64,000 bases of DNA from Diplolepis rosae. Its lineage: Eukaryota; Arthropoda; Insecta; Hymenoptera; Diplolepididae. Made by a program: the position numbers and the translations under genes. The notes under the pieces are model-generated. The model saw only the letters and a list, made by a program, of their open reading frames with translations, searched no databases and was not told the origin of the DNA. The stretch's first letter is position 1, and each line of letters opens with the position of its first letter. Shown piece after piece: positions 63,261 through 64,000 of the stretch. Location: positions 4,620,001 through 4,684,000 of the forward strand of contig JAPYXD010000753.1 of the NCBI GenBank assembly GCA_030998225.1, given 5' to 3'.

Positions 63261-64000
63261 GGTCACTGGACGTCTTCATGACGTCTAATATCTTAAAGAT
63301 GTCTTTCAGACAGAAGAAGTTTAGAAGATAACAAAGAAACCTGACACTGAAGTCCACAAGACGTTTTTCAGACGTCTTGAAGACGTCCTGTATCTCATTG
63401 GTCATTGAGTTCTTGATGGAAAATTTTATCTTCATGATAATGGATGTCTTTGGACCGTTTAAAAGACATCCCGAGTACTTCTATTTCGGCATTTGACTGT
63501 TCTGATGACGTCTCATATCTTAAAGACGTTTTTCAGAGAGATCCAGTGAGCACAAGGATACTAGACGTCTTTGAAACCCCTTAAAAACGTCCTGAGGACT
63601 TTAGTGCCAAACTTCTATTTGTCATGAGAATATCTCACGTTCCAAAGACGTCATCAAGAGGTTAAACATTCTTTGAGGTGTATAAAACCTAACCTTAATA
63701 TTTCAGGAAACGTCCTTGAGACGTCTGATGTCCCTCTGCTTTTTAGGTTTGTAATTTAGAATTTCAATTTTTTGAAAAAGGTTCTCCAGTGGGCATGGGG
63801 ATATTGGACGTCTTACAGACGTCTTCAGAACTTCTATCTCAGAATTTTTTAAACGTTTGAAGACGTTTTCCAAACGTCTTCAAAACGTCCTGTATTACAT
63901 TGGACGTCTTTGGACCATTTTACGTTGATCCTGAAGACTTTTATTTCGGAATTTTTTCTGTCCTGATGACGTCTCATATCTTAAAGACGTCTCTCAGACA
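63260..64000. repeat. GACGTC block, second copy of the 58.6-59.1 kb segment
   Basis: 63285-63815 matches about 58570-59110 over more than 500 bp, including the non-GACGTC phrases ATGGAAAATTTTATCTTCAT and GAGGTGTATAAAACCTAACC. Further elements continue to the window end. Confidence 0.75.

Overview
The window is an A+T-rich animal nuclear segment, almost certainly from an insect. The evidence is an RR-2 cuticular protein gene, the eggshell and dorso-ventral patterning protease Nudel, and small exons with canonical GT..AG introns. I cannot fix the order from sequence alone. Three protein genes can be supported. (1) A complete three-exon RR-2 cuticular protein lies on the + strand (4201-7537), with a TATA box at 4133-4140. 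(2) The first six coding exons of a neutral ceramidase lie on the - strand (13437 down to 8598). They encode 335 residues, about half of a normal ceramidase, and end at a strong splice donor with no recognisable continuation in the remaining 8.6 kb. (3) A complete nudel gene lies on the + strand (30039-50676). I assembled it as 23 coding exons with compatible phases (6,873 nt, 2,290 aa).

Layout: 1-4200 is repeat-rich upstream DNA; 4201-8450 is the cuticle gene; 8598-13437 is the ceramidase 5' half; 13.4-30.0 kb is intergenic and mostly repeats; 30.0-50.8 kb is nudel; 50.8-64.0 kb is repeats with a few islands of unlike sequence, including a duplicated exon-like block at 58.39 and 59.71 kb.

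The dominant feature is non-genic. A very abundant family of short palindromic elements is built from the 6-mer GACGTC at roughly 11-12 bp spacing, usually ended by a CCCAGTGGGCA-type terminal inverted repeat. It fills introns and intergenic DNA and is nearly absent from exons. At least three subfamilies can be told apart: two are near-complete hairpins of about 200-215 bp, and one is about 260-275 bp with a shared but different interior. Many blocks have been duplicated in tandem or at a distance. A second palindromic family (AATCCGAATGAATCC type), a clean TA-flanked MITE with a recognisable empty-site relative, and an inverted array of tRNA-like repeats complete the mobile fraction.

Functional links: Nudel is known in flies as the protease that acts at the top of the perivitelline cascade and in eggshell cross-linking. 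Neutral ceramidase (sphingolipid turnover) and the cuticle protein are unrelated to it in pathway, so the neighbourhood is not an operon-like unit. Exon coordinates were worked out by hand from splice sites, phase and family similarity. Repeat block edges are approximate.
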